A stretch of 64,000 bases of DNA from G965207345 sp965207345 (GCA_965207345.1 OZ242280.1:124001-188000); one strand, 5' to 3'; shown: positions 9,846-18,808, counted from the stretch's first letter. The notes: generated from the sequence alone by a model not told the origin. Made by a program: numbers and translations.

Positions 9846-10109
9846 GTCTAAGTAGTTGAAAAAATTGAGGAAGGTATTTTTGGTTTTGGTAAAAATTAAC
9901 AACATAAACTTTTTTGATTTTTTTAGTATCAAAACCAAACAACATTCCTTAAATTACTTCAAAAGTTAAGAAGTTGTGGTTATTGTAACTAAAATGCCAT
10001 TATAAATAACTTTTAATAAGCTATATGTTGTTAGGTTTCAATACCTATTTTCATTATATAATTATTATATAATGTAAAATAAACCTTTTTATAAATACAT
10101 ACAATAATT
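9846..10109. other. Intergenic with imperfect inverted repeat
   Basis: No gene seen. Bases about 9855-9892 and 9928-9966 form an imperfect inverted repeat of roughly 37 bases (the arm TTTGGTTTTGGTA pairs with TATCAAAACCAAA) around an A/T-rich loop with T-runs. It could act as a terminator for uvrD or be a degenerate MITE-like relic. Confidence 0.45.
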
Positions 10110-10325
10110 ATGGAAAACAAAAAACAAAAATTTGAAAGATTAGCAAATACAAGAATAAATAAAATATTAAAACAACTGGATTTAATTGGAAATTTATCTA
10201 ACACAAGTGTTTATGAATATTCAGAAAATGAAGCCAACCAAATTATTGCAGTATTAGATAAAAAAGTAGGAGAGTTAAAAGCTAAGTTTTTGTACAACCC
10301 AACTGCTAAACACTTCAAACTTTAA
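10110..10325 (+). CDS. Small protein upstream of GHKL ATPase relic
   Basis: 71 residues, Lys/Asn-rich, helical (KFERLANTRINKILKQLDLIGNLSN). Small proteins of this type, with an N-terminal R-x-N-x-x-L-K-x-x-x-L-I-G-N-L-S pattern, are typically encoded just before a GHKL-type ATP-binding protein in defence islands; the relic of such an ATPase follows 15 bases later. No catalytic motif is visible. Very A/T-rich, and unlike the flanking core genes. Confidence 0.5.
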   Translation: MENKKQKFERLANTRINKILKQLDLIGNLSNTSVYEYSENEANQIIAVLDKKVGELKAKFLYNPTAKHFKL

Positions 10326-10340
10326 AAAGTAGTGATAGAT

Positions 10341-10581
10341 ATGGATGCAGAAAGATTATTCAATCAGGTGTTCAATTGTAATGGTGAAGAAGAATTACAC
10401 GGATTGATTGTTGAAAATGCGTATTTTAAAAATCCAAATAACTGCTACCTGTATGGAGGGATAAATAAAGACGATAGGTCTAATTTTTAGCACTTTTAAA
10501 AATCAACCAGCACACTCTGATGCAGCTTTGGTTGAAAAAATTACTAATTCCATTGATGCTTTGTTGCTTATGCAAATTTAA
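10341..10581 (+). pseudogene. GHKL/Bergerat ATPase relic
   Basis: The frame starts MDAERLFNQVF, runs to YGGINKDDRSNF and stops at 10488-10490. After removal of one T from the T-run the reading continues STFKNQPAHSDAALVEKITNSIDALLL, whose E-x-x-N-x-x-D-A is the N-box of Bergerat-fold ATPases. The coding sequence then collides with the second copy of the 28-bp uvrD-end repeat and terminates. Only the N-terminal ~75 residues of what is normally a protein of several hundred residues remain. The frameshift and truncation make it non-functional. Confidence 0.65.
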
Positions 10582-10591
10582 GTAAAATTTA
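10564..10591 (+). repeat. 28-bp direct repeat, copy 2
   Basis: Exact copy of the uvrD 3' end (9785-9812), fused to the end of the GHKL relic. Together with the 24-base block at 10639-10662 it marks a duplicated junction, so 9846-10563 looks like material brought in between two copies of that junction. Confidence 0.9.
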
Positions 10592-10603
10592 GTATTTTAA
10601 AAA

Positions 10604-10936
10604 ATGACAATTTTATCAAGACTTACAAAATCTAGTGGAAAATATGATTTATCTATTTTCTCACCCCAAACAATTGATGAGCTTGAGAAAAAATATTTTC
10701 ATCAAAAATGGCATGATAAAATAAATCCAAAAGTAGAGAATTATCCTATTTTTATGGCAGTATCTGAAAATTCAGGCAAAGATAATTCAGGCAAAGAAAT
10801 ATATGAATTAGATAAAAATAGGGAGCCAAAATTAGATGAACATAACCATATAATACAAAAACATGATTTAAAAGAGATTGCTGATGCCTTTGAGGTCTGG
10901 GCAAAAGAGCAAAAACTTAGTTTTTGGAGGAAATAA
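10604..10936 (+). pseudogene. C-terminal fragment of type I DNA methylase (HsdM)
   Basis: 110 residues without any SAM-binding or NPPY/NPPF motif. The text PIFMAVSENSGKDNSGKEI followed by DLKEIADAFEVWAKEQKL is characteristic of the C-terminal end of N6-adenine methylases of type I-like systems. The methylase core is missing, so this is a truncated relic. The DUF4145 gene and an HsdS fragment follow directly, matching an original M-(accessory)-S order. Confidence 0.6.
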
Positions 10937-10938
10937 TT

Positions 10939-11583
10939 ATGAATGAAGATATAGGTAAAAAACCAGGCTATAAAAAAATAAATTTTTATTGTCCGATTTG
11001 TAATGTTTTGGCCCATCAAGAATGGAATTATAATCTGCAGTCTCGTAATGGTTATGGAACAAAAATTGATATTACTAGGTGTCAAAACTGTGGTCATTAC
11101 TCTATATGGTTTGATAAAAAAATGATTTATCCTAAAATTTTAACCGCACCTTTAGCACATACTAGTATGCCCAACTCTGTTAAAGAATTGTATGAAGAGG
11201 CAAGGCAAATTTCAAATGATTCTCCCCGTGCTGCTGCCGCTTTACTTAGAGTGTCGCTTGAAAAACTTACAGAAGAACTAGGAGAACATAAGGGGGCATT
11301 AAATACTCGTATTGGTAATTTATACAAAAAAGGTTTGTCAAAAAACATTATTAGGAGTTTGGATATTGTGAGGATTTATGCCAATGAAGGCGGGTCTCAT
11401 ATAGGTGAAATTGATTTAACAAATAAAGATGGGGCAGAGATAGTTGATAAATTATTTTGGCTTGTTAATATTATTGTTGAAAAAACTATATCAGAGCCAC
11501 AAGAAATTGAAAAACAGTTTAGCCAAATACCACAAGATAAAAAAGATGGCATAAAAAATAGAGACAAAAATGGCACAGATTAG
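10939..11583 (+). CDS. DUF4145-type protein with zinc-binding N-terminus
   Basis: 214 residues from ATG 10939, chosen because GGAGG lies 9 bases upstream; a TTG at 10924 would add five residues. Two CxxC pairs (CPIC and CQNC, about residues 18-54) suggest a zinc ribbon. The C-terminal half (SPRAAAALLRVSLEKLTEELG, then ANEGGSHIGEID) is the DUF4145 helical domain, related to HEPN folds and common in restriction-modification operons. The frame appears intact although methylase and specificity neighbours are broken. It overlaps the HsdS fragment by 14 bases. Confidence 0.65.
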   Translation: MNEDIGKKPGYKKINFYCPICNVLAHQEWNYNLQSRNGYGTKIDITRCQNCGHYSIWFDKKMIYPKILTAPLAHTSMPNSVKELYEEARQISNDSPRAAAALLRVSLEKLTEELGEHKGALNTRIGNLYKKGLSKNIIRSLDIVRIYANEGGSHIGEIDLTNKDGAEIVDKLFWLVNIIVEKTISEPQEIEKQFSQIPQDKKDGIKNRDKNGTD

Positions 11584-11911
11584 TATTATTCAAAAAGCAG
11601 ATATTAACAAAGCAAGGCGATTTGATGCTGAATACTTTCAGCCAAAATATGCAGATATGATTAAAAAGATTGAAAATTATCAGGGTGGTTTTGATGTGAT
11701 AAAAAATACTATCCATTGGCAAAAAGGAGTTGAAGTCGGTAGCAATGCTTATATATCAGCGGGTAAAAATTTTGTGCGTGTTTCTGATTTTTCAATTTTT
11801 GGTATCAAGGAAAGCTGGCGCTTGCAAAAAGAAGGTAGATTTCTTTTAGAACAGGCAAAATTAAAAGTAGAAAACAAAATTGAAGAGATGGCAAAAAAAT
11901 CTAGTGCTTAA
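11570..11911 (+). pseudogene. Internally deleted HsdS fragment
   Basis: 113 residues. The N-terminus (FDAEYFQPKYADMIKKIE, then WQKGVEVGSNAY and FVRVSDFSIFGI) is the start of a target-recognition domain of a type I specificity subunit. It jumps directly to a C-terminal coiled-coil-like FLLEQAKLKVENKIEEM. Normal HsdS is about 400 residues with two recognition domains, so most of the gene has been lost in frame. Its stop overlaps the convergent gene at 11908 by 3-4 bases. Confidence 0.6.
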
Positions 11912-12222
11912 TCTTTTAGTTTTTTAATACTATCAATACTGATACTTTGCACTGTTTTTTCATCTTTAAATGCTGGCTTCATTTTAGTATGAATACCACG
12001 TTTTTTTTCAATTTCCACCCGACGTTTACTAACAATAGCAAATAAATCTGTTATCATTGCTTGGGTGTTTTTGCTTAAGGGATGTCTTAATCCGGGTTTA
12101 GTCATAGTATCTTTTGCAATGGCAATTAGAGTTTTACGCACTGCACTTAATAGCCTAATTTCAAAATCTTCTTTGCGCTTGTTATGCTCGGTATTTTTAT
12201 TTTGCATGCTATTTTTTTTCAT
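11908..12222 (-). CDS. Hypothetical protein, ampG-nagZ operon
   Basis: 104 residues, strongly basic (KKNSMQNKNTEHNKRKEDF at the start). No recognised domain. The middle part RKTLIAIAKDTMTKPGLRHPLSKNTQAMITDL is probably helical. It overlaps the nagZ stop by 4 bases (ATGA), so it is translationally coupled as the third gene of ampG-nagZ-orf. No membrane segment or signal peptide. Confidence 0.65.
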   Translation of the reverse strand: MKKNSMQNKNTEHNKRKEDFEIRLLSAVRKTLIAIAKDTMTKPGLRHPLSKNTQAMITDLFAIVSKRRVEIEKKRGIHTKMKPAFKDEKTVQSISIDSIKKLKD

Positions 12223-13229
12223 ATTAAATTTTTAAGATGCTGTTTACAATAATTATAAAATGCTTTATTTATCTTCCTCTTGGCATATAAACTTTTAAAA
12301 GGCAGTGCACGCTCAGTTTTATAAGTTTTACCCGTTATTACAGCCAAATTATTTTCGTAGTTCTTGGAACTTGGCAAACTCTCACAAAGTAACACCATAT
12401 CGCAACCTGCAAGAAGTGCGTATTCAACACGTTTAGATAAATTTGGTATGTAGAGTTCTGCACCTTTCATATTCAAATCATCGCTTATAATTATCCCCCG
12501 ATAACTAAAACGCTCTATAAGTATTTTTTTAAGCCAAACCGTTGAGAAACTTGCTGGGCATTTATCTATTTCTCTATAAATAATGTGTGCAGGCATTATT
12601 GCATCTAATTTTGGCGTAAGCGCACGAAATACACTAATATCATCTTTTAGCTCAGTAAAAGAGCGTGTGTCAATTGGCAGATGTGTGTGTGAATCTGTGT
12701 GCACAAAACCGTGCCCGGGAAAATGTTTGCCCACGCATGCCATTCCTGCTTCTTTCATAGCATAAATAAGCGCACTTGCAAGTTTAATTACTACTTCTGG
12801 TTTTTTGTGAAAAGCACGATCGCCAATAATTTCACTGCGTGCATAATCTAAATCTAACACGGGCGTAAAACTAATATCAACACCAACCTCAATCAGATCA
12901 GCTGCTAACACATAACCTAGAGCATAAGCAAACGTTAATGCCTCTGTTTGATTTTTATCGTAGTGCACCCCAAGTTTTTGCATCGGCGGTAGCGATGTAA
13001 ATTCTTCTTTAAATCGCTGCACACGCCCACCTTCATGATCTGCTGCAATTATTAAATTCTTCTTAACTTTGCGTATTTCGCTAATAAGGGTTTTTAATTG
13101 CGTCTTATTTTTATAATTACGACGAAATAAAATAACGCCACCCACACTTTCCCTGGCGATAGTTTTTGCTTCATCAGTGCTTAAATTTACATCTTTAATG
13201 CTAATAATAAGCGGTGCATTGTTTATCAT
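12219..13229 (-). CDS. nagZ: Beta-N-acetylhexosaminidase NagZ
   Basis: 336 residues, glycoside hydrolase family 3. Removes GlcNAc from 1,6-anhydro-muropeptides in the cytoplasm. KHFPGHG (168-174), with the DSH that follows at 179-181, is the NagZ signature including the catalytic His-Asp dyad; the nucleophile is in ISDDLNMKGA (Asp 250/251). No signal peptide, as expected. It overlaps ampG upstream and the 104-residue gene downstream by 4 bases each, an operon for muropeptide import and breakdown. Confidence 0.95.
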   Translation of the reverse strand: MINNAPLIISIKDVNLSTDEAKTIARESVGGVILFRRNYKNKTQLKTLISEIRKVKKNLIIAADHEGGRVQRFKEEFTSLPPMQKLGVHYDKNQTEALTFAYALGYVLAADLIEVGVDISFTPVLDLDYARSEIIGDRAFHKKPEVVIKLASALIYAMKEAGMACVGKHFPGHGFVHTDSHTHLPIDTRSFTELKDDISVFRALTPKLDAIMPAHIIYREIDKCPASFSTVWLKKILIERFSYRGIIISDDLNMKGAELYIPNLSKRVEYALLAGCDMVLLCESLPSSKNYENNLAVITGKTYKTERALPFKSLYAKRKINKAFYNYCKQHLKNLI

Positions 13230-14587
13230 AAAATAAGTAATGTTTTTAATTTTTTACTAACTAAATAAAGTATTATTAGGCTCGGGATAACCATAAGCGC
13301 AGTAATAATAAAAAATATAAACCAGTCACCGCCTAAACTATCAACTAATAAACCACTACTGCTTGCAAAGACTGTGCGCCCAAAATTTCCCACAGATGAC
13401 ATTAGTGCATATTGCGAGGCAGTATAAGCACGATTTGTCAAATATGAAATAAATGCTACAAAAGAAACAGTGGAAAATGCACTGGTAAAATTATCCAGCA
13501 AAATAGCACTCGCAAAAACAAAAGTGTCTGCACCAGTTATTGCCATATAAGCAAAAATTAAATTCGTAGATGCCATAGCAATACCGCTTATAACAAGGCT
13601 ACGTACTAAGCTAAAATGAATAGCAATAATACTTGCAAATATAGAAAACACTATAGTTAATGTTGAACCTGCTAATTTAGAGTATGTTGCAATTTCAGCA
13701 GTACTAAAACCAATTTCTTTATAAAAAATAAGCGACATCCGACCTAAAAATGCCTCGCCCACTTTAAATAACATAATAAATAAAAAAATAGCGATTGCTA
13801 TATAGCCAAAGCGTGCAAAAAAATCCTTTATCGGCTCAAATATGGTGGTAGCAATCCAAGCGATAAAATAACTAACACGTGCACTTAACCCGAATTTGAT
13901 AAGCGAATTTTGATAAGTATTTTCTGCTTTTTTCTGTGCTTGCAAAAGCACAACGTATTGCTTTGGTTCACGAATGTTCAGCGTAATTATAATAAATCCA
14001 AGCATGGCCAATGACATGAGCATATAAATATTTTGCCAATCCAGTCCAAAAGAAGATAAATACAGTGCTAGTGCACCAATAAAACCATAGCCAACCCACC
14101 AGCCTGATGTTGACATTGCAGCACTTACAGGTAATTTATTTTCCTCATGTACCTCTAAAATATCAATACGATATGCATCAATTGCCACATCTTGAGTAGC
14201 AGAGCAAATTGCAACCAATAGCGCAAATAGTCCAAACCAAAAAAGATTATCAGTAGGATGGGTAAGCGACATCAAAAAAATAAATATGAATAATAATATT
14301 TGTGTAAATAATAACCACGAGCGTCTTTGTCCTAAACGAGAAAGTAGTGGTAAGCGCACTCTATCTAAAATAGGCGCCCATATCCAATTAAGAGAATAAA
14401 CTGCAAATATCAAACCAAAAAAACCAATTATAGTGCGTGTTAAGCCTAAATCTTTAAGCCAAAGCGTGAGCCCTGAACCAATAATTACCCAGGGAAAGCC
14501 ACTAGCAATACCATTTAGAAAAATCCAAAATATACGTTTATCTAAATAAATATTAAGCAAACTATTTTTTGATGAAAATTTCATCAT
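13226..14587 (-). CDS. ampG: Muropeptide permease AmpG
   Basis: 453 residues, multi-spanning MFS protein (about 12 hydrophobic segments). The N-terminal FLNGIASGFPWVIIGSGLT and the TQDVAIDAYRID motif match AmpG, which imports GlcNAc-anhydroMurNAc peptides. It lies directly upstream of and overlaps nagZ, which acts on its substrate. The C-terminus is shorter than in 14-helix versions. Confidence 0.92.
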   Translation of the reverse strand: MMKFSSKNSLLNIYLDKRIFWIFLNGIASGFPWVIIGSGLTLWLKDLGLTRTIIGFFGLIFAVYSLNWIWAPILDRVRLPLLSRLGQRRSWLLFTQILLFIFIFLMSLTHPTDNLFWFGLFALLVAICSATQDVAIDAYRIDILEVHEENKLPVSAAMSTSGWWVGYGFIGALALYLSSFGLDWQNIYMLMSLAMLGFIIITLNIREPKQYVVLLQAQKKAENTYQNSLIKFGLSARVSYFIAWIATTIFEPIKDFFARFGYIAIAIFLFIMLFKVGEAFLGRMSLIFYKEIGFSTAEIATYSKLAGSTLTIVFSIFASIIAIHFSLVRSLVISGIAMASTNLIFAYMAITGADTFVFASAILLDNFTSAFSTVSFVAFISYLTNRAYTASQYALMSSVGNFGRTVFASSSGLLVDSLGGDWFIFFIITALMVIPSLIILYLVSKKLKTLLIL

Positions 14588-14629
14588 AAAAATATGCGCT
14601 TAAATTTGCTGTATTTTGCACCAAGAGAA

Positions 14630-15088
14630 TTATTCACTAATGAAGACAGGCATTTTCTCATAAACTAAATCAAATAATTCAATAATTTCCTCATTCCTCA
14701 TACGAATACAACCGCGAGAAACAGGCACACCCACGGGATTATCATCGGGTGTGCCGTGGATATAAATATGGCGTTTTTTAGTATTTTTATTATGCTCCTC
14801 AAGTCCACTTAGCCAAAGAATACGCGATAAAATAAAATCGTCATTTCTTATCTCTGTGTTTGATGCTTTGTGATAAATTTCACCTGTCCACTCGCGCGCA
14901 GAAAACACAGAACCTATAGGAAATCCCGCGCCAATTTTTGCGATAATTTCGTGTTTTCCTCTTGGAGTTTGATACGAATTAAAAACCTCACCTGCACCAT
15001 TTTTAGCAGTACTTACAGTGTAAGATTTTAGTAAATAACGATTTTTCCACAGCATTAAAGTTTGTCTTTTTAAATTAACTTCAATCAT
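14630..15088 (-). CDS. Cytosolic YkuD-family L,D-carboxypeptidase (ElsL/LdtK-like)
   Basis: 152 residues, a bare YkuD domain with the catalytic motif H111-GTP... and SRGC127IRM. There is no signal peptide or anchor, so it should be cytoplasmic. The blocks STAKNGAGE, TPRGKHEIIAKIGAG and GEIYHK resemble ElsL/LdtK of Acinetobacter, a cytoplasmic YkuD enzyme that trims tetrapeptides during peptidoglycan recycling in place of LdcA. It lies 42 bases before ampG-nagZ on the same strand, which fits that role. The specific activity is inference; a secreted L,D-transpeptidase is unlikely without an export signal. Confidence 0.8.
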   Translation of the reverse strand: MIEVNLKRQTLMLWKNRYLLKSYTVSTAKNGAGEVFNSYQTPRGKHEIIAKIGAGFPIGSVFSAREWTGEIYHKASNTEIRNDDFILSRILWLSGLEEHNKNTKKRHIYIHGTPDDNPVGVPVSRGCIRMRNEEIIELFDLVYEKMPVFISE

Positions 15089-15157
15089 AAATATTGTATT
15101 GTATTTTATTTTCAGATTTTTGATTTTATGCGTATTTTTTGTACATTATAAAATAAT

Positions 15158-16342
15158 TTATGCTAGCAATTCTATCCAATGCTTAACGGATATGGGCGTG
15201 CCTTTTTGTAAATGCACAAGACAACCTATATTAGCAGTTACAATAATTTGTGTATTTAATTTGCTAAGTGCACTAATTTTATTCTCTCTTAATTTTTTAG
15301 CAAGTTTAGGCTGGAAAATAGAATAAGTACCTGCAGAACCGCAACATAAATGTGCATGCTCGGGTATTTTTACCTCAAAACCAAGTTTAGTTAGTAAATG
15401 TGCAATCAGATTTGGTAATTGTTGTGCGTGCGTCAGCGTGCACGGATTATGCAGACTTACTGCTTGTGGCTTTATATTGAGCACAGATTTTAGATGAGAT
15501 AAATCTTGCTGATTTATTAACTCAGCAATATCTAAAGTGTGTGCTTTAATACGTTTTGCTTTTTCAAAATAGGGATCACCCTCCTCAAATAGATGTGTGT
15601 AATCCTTAATCATCGCCCCACAACCACTAGCACTTACAATAATATAATCTACGTTATTATCTAAATACGCGCACCAATTATCTAGATTTGCACAAACTTT
15701 ACGATACGTGTCTTTTTTTGCTGACAAGTGTGCGTCAATTGCACCACAACATTTTCCTTTTGCTGTGTCTATTGTTTCAATACTCAATTTATTAAGCACT
15801 ACTTTTAATGCTGCATTAATATTTGGCCCTAACACTGGTTGTACACAACCTGATAACAATAACACACGCATTTTTCTTCCCATATTTATAGTATTAGAAC
15901 GTATGTATTTTGGATAATTTTTTGCTTTAGAATGACGAAAGGGGCGCAATATTAGATAAGCAATCAGCGGTGTTGTAAGCATTTTACGCACTAGAAAACG
16001 CCATATTTTCTGTAAAAGTGGGCGGTTTTTTACTTCCATAAAATGACGCCCGATAGAAAGTAATTTTCCATATTCAACGCCAGAAGGGCAAGTTGTTTCA
16101 CATGCAAGACAGGTGAGACATTTATCTAAGTGCTCTGTTGTTTTGCTACTTACACTATCCCCTTCTAAGGCATTTTTAATTAAGTAAATACGCCCTCTTG
16201 GTGAATCAAGTTCATCGCCGAGTAATTGATAAGTAGGGCAAGTTGCTAAGCAAAAACCGCAATGAACGCAACGACGTAAAATTTCATCAGCCTTATTATA
16301 GTCAACTTTTGTAAGTAATTGATGTTTCAGCTTTGTTTGCAG
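15158..16342 (-). CDS. glcF: Glycolate oxidase iron-sulfur subunit GlcF
   Basis: About 394 residues if started at CTG 16342. The N-terminal part holds two 4Fe-4S motifs (CVHCGFCLATCP and CLTCLACETTCPSG), then two CCG domains with cysteine-rich blocks (CCGAID, CCGSAGTYS). The first ATG in frame (16039) would delete both clusters. Upstream of the first cluster the frame has no ATG, GTG or TTG back to the glcE stop; CTG 16342 sits where homologues start (LQTKL versus the usual MQTKL) and has AGGGG about 7 bases upstream. So the start is probably CTG. It forms glycolate oxidase with GlcD and GlcE, passing electrons from glycolate oxidation. Confidence 0.88.
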   Translation of the reverse strand: MQTKLKHQLLTKVDYNKADEILRRCVHCGFCLATCPTYQLLGDELDSPRGRIYLIKNALEGDSVSSKTTEHLDKCLTCLACETTCPSGVEYGKLLSIGRHFMEVKNRPLLQKIWRFLVRKMLTTPLIAYLILRPFRHSKAKNYPKYIRSNTINMGRKMRVLLLSGCVQPVLGPNINAALKVVLNKLSIETIDTAKGKCCGAIDAHLSAKKDTYRKVCANLDNWCAYLDNNVDYIIVSASGCGAMIKDYTHLFEEGDPYFEKAKRIKAHTLDIAELINQQDLSHLKSVLNIKPQAVSLHNPCTLTHAQQLPNLIAHLLTKLGFEVKIPEHAHLCCGSAGTYSIFQPKLAKKLRENKISALSKLNTQIIVTANIGCLVHLQKGTPISVKHWIELLA

Positions 16343-16345
16343 AAC

Positions 16346-17329
16346 TTACCCCTGAAAATTGGCAGTAATAAAAATATCATGTGGATCAAATACAGTTTTT
16401 AATTTGCGATTTAATCCAAGAAGGTGTTTATTATTTTCGTGTATTTTAAAAATAGATGTTTCATTTTTTCTTTCATGTTGTATCATTTTGTTTTGTACTG
16501 CTTTATTTTCTAATACGCAGTAACGTTTAGCACCACACCAATCCAATGCATAAGTGTCGCTAGTTATTTTTTGCGTACTTGGAACAATTTGCATTTGTAT
16601 TTTTTTTTGTGTCAGTGTAGCCGATAATGGATTAAGTTTTTGCCAAATGTGCTCATTTGTTTTTTTTGCATTAAAATCTTTGAGTAAATTCTTATCTATT
16701 TGACGTAATGGCATGTTCAAAAGTAAATATAGATTTTTCTCGTAATAAGCGCAAGCAATCAGTGGTATTGCCTTCCCTGCCCATTTATTCATCAAAGAAA
16801 GCGCAGTTTTTATGTCAATGGGTATTTTATAAGTATTACGCTCAGTGCGTGGTAAAACCTTAAAACTAATTTCTTCAATGACGCCATAACCACCTCTTGA
16901 GCCAACAAGCAAACGCGATACATCATAACCTGCAACATTTTTCATCATCTGCCCACCAAAACGAAGACGCCTGCCAGTGCCATCAACAAGCACAACGCCT
17001 AAAACAAAATCTCTAAGCGCACCCAAAAAAGGACGTGTTGAACCTGACAGCGCACAAGCATAAGTTCCTCCAATGGTGGAACCACCATAATCAGGCGGTG
17101 AAAATGCAAGCATTTGCCCACATTCATCCAATGCTTCGGCAATGGTATGTAGTTTCGTCCCTGCCTTAACTCTAAGAACTAATTCATCTGGTTTATAACT
17201 GATAATACCGTGATGTATGCACATATCAAGTTTTATGGCATTTGAATGCAGGGCGACTTTACTCTCACCACCTAAAACCTGCACGCGTGCTTTTTTAGTA
17301 ATTGCTTCTTTGATACATTCTATTATCAT
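16346..17329 (-). CDS. glcE: Glycolate oxidase FAD-binding subunit GlcE
   Basis: 327 residues, FAD-binding type 4 (PP-loop) fold: VLGGESK near residue 18, then the FSPPDYGGSTIGGTYACALSG block and GQMMKNVAGYDVSRLLVGS. Slightly shorter than E. coli GlcE. The start overlaps the glcD stop (TAATG) and glcF follows in the same frame after 3 bases, so the three subunits are coupled. Confidence 0.93.
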   Translation of the reverse strand: MIIECIKEAITKKARVQVLGGESKVALHSNAIKLDMCIHHGIISYKPDELVLRVKAGTKLHTIAEALDECGQMLAFSPPDYGGSTIGGTYACALSGSTRPFLGALRDFVLGVVLVDGTGRRLRFGGQMMKNVAGYDVSRLLVGSRGGYGVIEEISFKVLPRTERNTYKIPIDIKTALSLMNKWAGKAIPLIACAYYEKNLYLLLNMPLRQIDKNLLKDFNAKKTNEHIWQKLNPLSATLTQKKIQMQIVPSTQKITSDTYALDWCGAKRYCVLENKAVQNKMIQHERKNETSIFKIHENNKHLLGLNRKLKTVFDPHDIFITANFQG

Positions 17330-18765
17330 TAAAATCTATCCAAATTAGCAAATGGTAGACGATTATGATGTACATGCATTTGTCCTAGCTCAGCACAACG
17401 ACTAAGTGTCGGTACTGCTTTACCCGGGTTGAGTAAATTATTGGGATCAAAAGCAGCTTTTATTTGATGAAAAATATCAAGTTCTGCTACACTGAACTGT
17501 GTGCACATACTATCAATTTTTTCTATACCTACACCGTGCTCACCAGTGATTGTGCCACCTAGCTGAATACATAGATTGAGAATCTTTGTGCCAAATTCCT
17601 CAACACGTTTTATCTCACCTGCTTTATTGCCATCATACAAAATCAGTGGGTGTAAATTTCCATCTCCTGCGTGAAAAACGTTTGCCACTGCTAGATTATA
17701 ATCTTTAGAAAGCATGCTAATTTTATCTAAGGCATAAGCTAATTTTGCACGTGGAATAGTACCATCCATACAATAATAATCAGGCGCTAAACGTCCGACT
17801 GCCGGGAATGCTGATTTTCTCCCGCGCCACAAAGCAAGCCTCTCTTCATCGCTCTTAGAAATTCGTATATACGGAACTTGCATTGATTTAAATAATTTTA
17901 ATACTGTATTTTTATTCACCTTTATTTGCTCATTACTGCCATCAAGCTCACATAACAGTAAAGCAGCAACATCCAGAGGATAACCTACTTGCGTAAAGGA
18001 TTCTGCTGCCTTGATTGCAAACGCATCCATCATCTCCAAACCCGCCGGAATAATACCCGCTCTAATAATAGCACTTACCGCATCAGCACAAACACTAACC
18101 GAATTAAAGCCAGCAACTATTATCTGTGCATGCTCAGGTTTAGGTAAAAGACGTACACAAATTTTAGTAATAACACCGAGCAAACCCTCTGAACCATTCA
18201 TCAGCGCTAATAAATCTAAGCCTTCATCAGAATCAGTGAGCGTAATTTCTTGTGCATCACTATTTAAAAAACTTAAAGCGTGTACATTATTTACAGTTAA
18301 ACCATATTTAAGACAATGTACACCACCGGAATTTTCTGCCACATTACCGCCGATGCTACAAATGACTTGCGAAGAAGGGTCAGGTGCATAATATAAATGA
18401 TAAGGCGCAACCGCCTCACTGATAGCAATATTTCTAACACCAGGTTCTACCCACGCTGTGCGCGCAATATGATCAATACTTAAAATGCGATTTAATTTAG
18501 ACAAACCAAGCACGACACTATTTTCAAGCGGTAGCGCGCCACCCGACAAACCCGTGCCTGCACCACGGGTTACAACAGGTGTTTGATGAATTTTACAAAT
18601 TTTTAGCACTTGTTTTGCTTGCTCAATATTTTCTACCAACACCACTGCAAGCGGTTTTTGTCTATAAATAGATAAACCATCGCATTCAAATGGTTTAAGT
18701 GCCTCGGATCCAATACGTAAAATATCCCTACTAAAAGTATGTAATAATGCTTTGATAATAGACAT
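17329..18765 (-). CDS. glcD: Glycolate oxidase subunit GlcD
   Basis: 478 residues, FAD-linked oxidase. PVVTRGAGTGLSGGALP is the FAD pyrophosphate-binding loop; NVAENSGGVHCLKYG, NVFHAGDGNLHP and TGEHGVGIEK are the GlcD signatures. Oxidises glycolate to glyoxylate. First gene of glcDEF and divergent from the aminotransferase at 18809, which uses the product. The 43-base gap must carry both promoters. Confidence 0.95.
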   Translation of the reverse strand: MSIIKALLHTFSRDILRIGSEALKPFECDGLSIYRQKPLAVVLVENIEQAKQVLKICKIHQTPVVTRGAGTGLSGGALPLENSVVLGLSKLNRILSIDHIARTAWVEPGVRNIAISEAVAPYHLYYAPDPSSQVICSIGGNVAENSGGVHCLKYGLTVNNVHALSFLNSDAQEITLTDSDEGLDLLALMNGSEGLLGVITKICVRLLPKPEHAQIIVAGFNSVSVCADAVSAIIRAGIIPAGLEMMDAFAIKAAESFTQVGYPLDVAALLLCELDGSNEQIKVNKNTVLKLFKSMQVPYIRISKSDEERLALWRGRKSAFPAVGRLAPDYYCMDGTIPRAKLAYALDKISMLSKDYNLAVANVFHAGDGNLHPLILYDGNKAGEIKRVEEFGTKILNLCIQLGGTITGEHGVGIEKIDSMCTQFSVAELDIFHQIKAAFDPNNLLNPGKAVPTLSRCAELGQMHVHHNRLPFANLDRF

Positions 18766-18808
18766 CTGTATTATTATAATATCGTTGCTTTACATATAGA
18801 AAATATTT

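Noticed and set aside
15158..16039. Short 293-residue version of GlcF starting at ATG 16039
   Set aside because: It would lose both iron-sulfur motifs, which are intact upstream in the same frame.
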